NCBI GenBank assembly: GCA_902496505.1
Contig: CABVBB010000141.1
Span: 1 to 6,147 of the forward strand
Length of the DNA stretch: 6,147 nt
Reading direction: 5' to 3'
Origin: an uncultured Peptococcaceae bacterium
Lineage (GTDB): Bacteria; Bacillota; Peptococcia; Peptococcales; Peptococcaceae
Shown here: piece after piece, positions 4,580 to 6,147 of the stretch
Layout of the letters: each line of letters opens with the position of its first letter
Position numbering within the stretch: the first letter of the stretch is position 1
Notes under the pieces: generated by a model
What the model was told of the DNA's origin: nothing
The model's input: the letters and a program-made list of their open reading frames with translations, nothing else
The model's database searches: none
Made by a program: the position numbers and the translations under genes

Positions 4580-6147
4580 ATGATCAGACAAGAAGCTTGT
4601 GCTGATAAAATTTTGCTGTTGGGGCTGGATGGCATGGATCCGCGCTTAACTAAAAAATATGTGGAGAAAGGGATCATGCCTAATGTGAAACAGTATATCG
4701 AAAGAGGCGCCTGTCGGGAGGATCTAGTGATGCTGGGTGGTCATCCGACAGTTACGCCGCCGATGTGGACAACGCTGGCTTGTGGCTGTTATGCCAATGT
4801 GCACGGCATTACGGGCTTTTACCGCAAGGGGGATGACTTAGATCTGGTGGACTACAATTTGGACTCTCGCAATTGTCATGCAGAGCCTTTATGGAATGTT
4901 TTTGCAGAGGCAGGCAGGAAAACATTGGTATGGCATTGGCCTGGTTCAGCCTGGCCGCCCACCAGCGACAGTCCTAATTTGATGGTGATCGATGGGACAT
5001 CTCCTGGCTCGGTAGGGATGGCAACTTCTCAAGTGGAATCAGAGTTCTTGGTAGGCGCCAATGAGTCGATCCAAGAAGTGAATTTTATTCCTAAAGCTCC
5101 CATGGAGGCTAGTGCAGCCTGTGTGGTCACCGACTTGGAGCTGGATAAACAAGAGAAGGCAGTCGACTTGCTAGCCTCTGTAGGCGATAAGGAAATGAAG
5201 GGCAGCCGTAAACTGTTGACAAAGCTTTCGCAGCATACGACCTCGACCACAGAAGCGTTGGTGGATATGGTGCAGTCGCCGATCAAACCGGCTGTCGGTT
5301 GGGCTGCTGCGCCAGCAGATGCTAAGGAGTTTACGATCTTGTTTTCTCAAGGTTTCATTCGTCGGCCAGTATTGATCTTGAAAAATGAAGAAGGGATCTA
5401 TGACCGCATTGCCCTCTACAAGAACAAAAAGAGCACAGAACCAATGGTAGTCTGCCCATTAGGGCAGATGATGGTAGGGATCATTGATGAAGCGATCAAA
5501 GGTGAGAAGACCTATCAAGTCAATCGTAATATGAAGCTGCTGCGTCTGGACCCAGAGGGGAAAAACTTGATGATGTACATTTCAGCCGCAATGGATACGG
5601 AGAATGACAGCTGCTATCATCCCAAACGGTTGTTTAAAGAGATTGCCGACAACATCGGCTATCCGCCGCCAACGTCTTTGCTGGGACGCCAGGACTCTCT
5701 ATTGATCACAGAATGCATGCTGGCCAACTGGTATGTCACAGCGGATTGGCAGGCAGAGGCCATCCATTATTTGATCGATAGTGAGGACATCGATGTGGTC
5801 TTCTCCCATTTTCATGCTATCGATATTGAGGAACACCAGTTTATCAAGCATCTGGCCGAGCGGCCTTTTAACCGCAATCCAGTATCAGTGGCAGAGAAGT
5901 GGATGGAGGATCTCTATATCCAAGCGGATTACTATTTGGGAAAATTCCTGCACTATTTGGATGAAGGCTGGACCATCTGTATCTTTTCCGATCATGGACA
6001 GGTCGCGCCTCAACATGATATCCCGCTTTTGGCTTATGCAGGCGGTGTGACCTTACCCTTGATGGAAGAGATGGGCTTGACCAAGTCATATGTGAATGAG
6101 CAAGGTGAGAGAAGGATCGATTGGACACAGACCAAGGCTGTTATCCA
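4580..6147 (+). CDS. Alkaline phosphatase superfamily protein (type I phosphodiesterase/nucleotide pyrophosphatase-like), 3' end outside window
   Basis: The frame is open from three consecutive in-frame ATGs (4574, 4577, 4580) to the right edge, 522 codons. The third ATG is preferred because GGAGG (4568-4572) lies 7 bases before it. Numbered from that start: GLDGMD (15-20) gives the first metal ligand Asp17; TVTPPMWTTLACG (57-69) holds the probable nucleophile Thr59, followed by the family's HGI (76-78); FSHFHAIDIEEH (408-419) supplies the D-x3-H metal pair Asp415/His419; SDHGQ (470-474) supplies Asp471/His472. This is the two-metal phosphoesterase fold that cleaves phosphomonoesters or phosphodiesters. 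There is no signal peptide, so it is probably cytoplasmic. A last metal-binding His is expected past the window edge. About 230 residues between the nucleophile and the D-x3-H motif form a long insert or cap that would set substrate choice. The codons are more G-ending than in the left operon. The exact substrate is unknown. Confidence 0.88.
   Translation, partial: MIRQEACADKILLLGLDGMDPRLTKKYVEKGIMPNVKQYIERGACREDLVMLGGHPTVTPPMWTTLACGCYANVHGITGFYRKGDDLDLVDYNLDSRNCHAEPLWNVFAEAGRKTLVWHWPGSAWPPTSDSPNLMVIDGTSPGSVGMATSQVESEFLVGANESIQEVNFIPKAPMEASAACVVTDLELDKQEKAVDLLASVGDKEMKGSRKLLTKLSQHTTSTTEALVDMVQSPIKPAVGWAAAPADAKEFTILFSQGFIRRPVLILKNEEGIYDRIALYKNKKSTEPMVVCPLGQMMVGIIDEAIKGEKTYQVNRNMKLLRLDPEGKNLMMYISAAMDTENDSCYHPKRLFKEIADNIGYPPPTSLLGRQDSLLITECMLANWYVTADWQAEAIHYLIDSEDIDVVFSHFHAIDIEEHQFIKHLAERPFNRNPVSVAEKWMEDLYIQADYYLGKFLHYLDEGWTICIFSDHGQVAPQHDIPLLAYAGGVTLPLMEEMGLTKSYVNEQGERRIDWTQTKAVI

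Noticed and set aside
1..6147. CRISPR array, insertion sequence, tRNA or rRNA
   Set aside because: No regularly spaced direct repeats, no transposase-like frame and no cloverleaf or rRNA-like stretch was seen on either strand.

Overview
The window looks like chromosomal DNA from a Gram-positive-lineage (Firmicutes-type) bacterium. The evidence is strong AGGAGG-type ribosome binding sites, compact intrinsic terminators with U-runs, and a nucleoside/BMP-type ABC permease pair. The left part has heavily C-ending codons and fairly high GC, which would fit a Negativicutes or Clostridia member, but the genus cannot be fixed from the sequence.

Layout. Bases 1-1728 hold the 3' end of a + strand operon: the C-terminal half of one BPD_transp_2 permease, a complete second permease, and a small hypothetical gene of 89 codons, closed by a strong bidirectional terminator. 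Bases 1839-2137 are read on the minus strand. They hold a 64-residue double glycine-zipper membrane protein and, behind it, a consensus promoter with a terminator about 70 nt further on, which is a small-RNA-like unit. Bases 2195-2701 contain no convincing protein gene but a dense series of RNA hairpins. A promoter at 2195-2223 and an intrinsic terminator ending at 2520 delimit a candidate structured RNA of about 290 nt. A second promoter candidate lies inside that terminator, and two more long hairpins lead into the 203-codon hypothetical gene at 2702-3313, which has its own terminator.

From about 3370 the composition changes: the + strand goes from C-rich to G-rich and the coding becomes more AT-rich. 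Here lies a minus-strand LysR-family regulator (3383-4263) broken by one missing base after codon 59, in the conserved LTP(A/T) motif. A 316-base intergenic region with overlapping divergent promoter candidates and three palindromes separates it from a + strand phosphatase/phosphodiesterase of the alkaline phosphatase superfamily (from 4580), which runs off the right edge.

How the parts work together. The two permeases would form the membrane channel of an importer whose lipoprotein and ATPase genes should lie to the left. The LysR/phosphatase pair has the usual divergent regulator-target layout, but the regulator is disrupted as read. The most interesting unexplained material is the RNA-rich stretch 1839-2701: a possible ~70 nt RNA on the minus strand, a possible ~290 nt RNA on the plus strand, and a heavily folded leader for an orphan protein. 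None was recognised as a known RNA class by eye.
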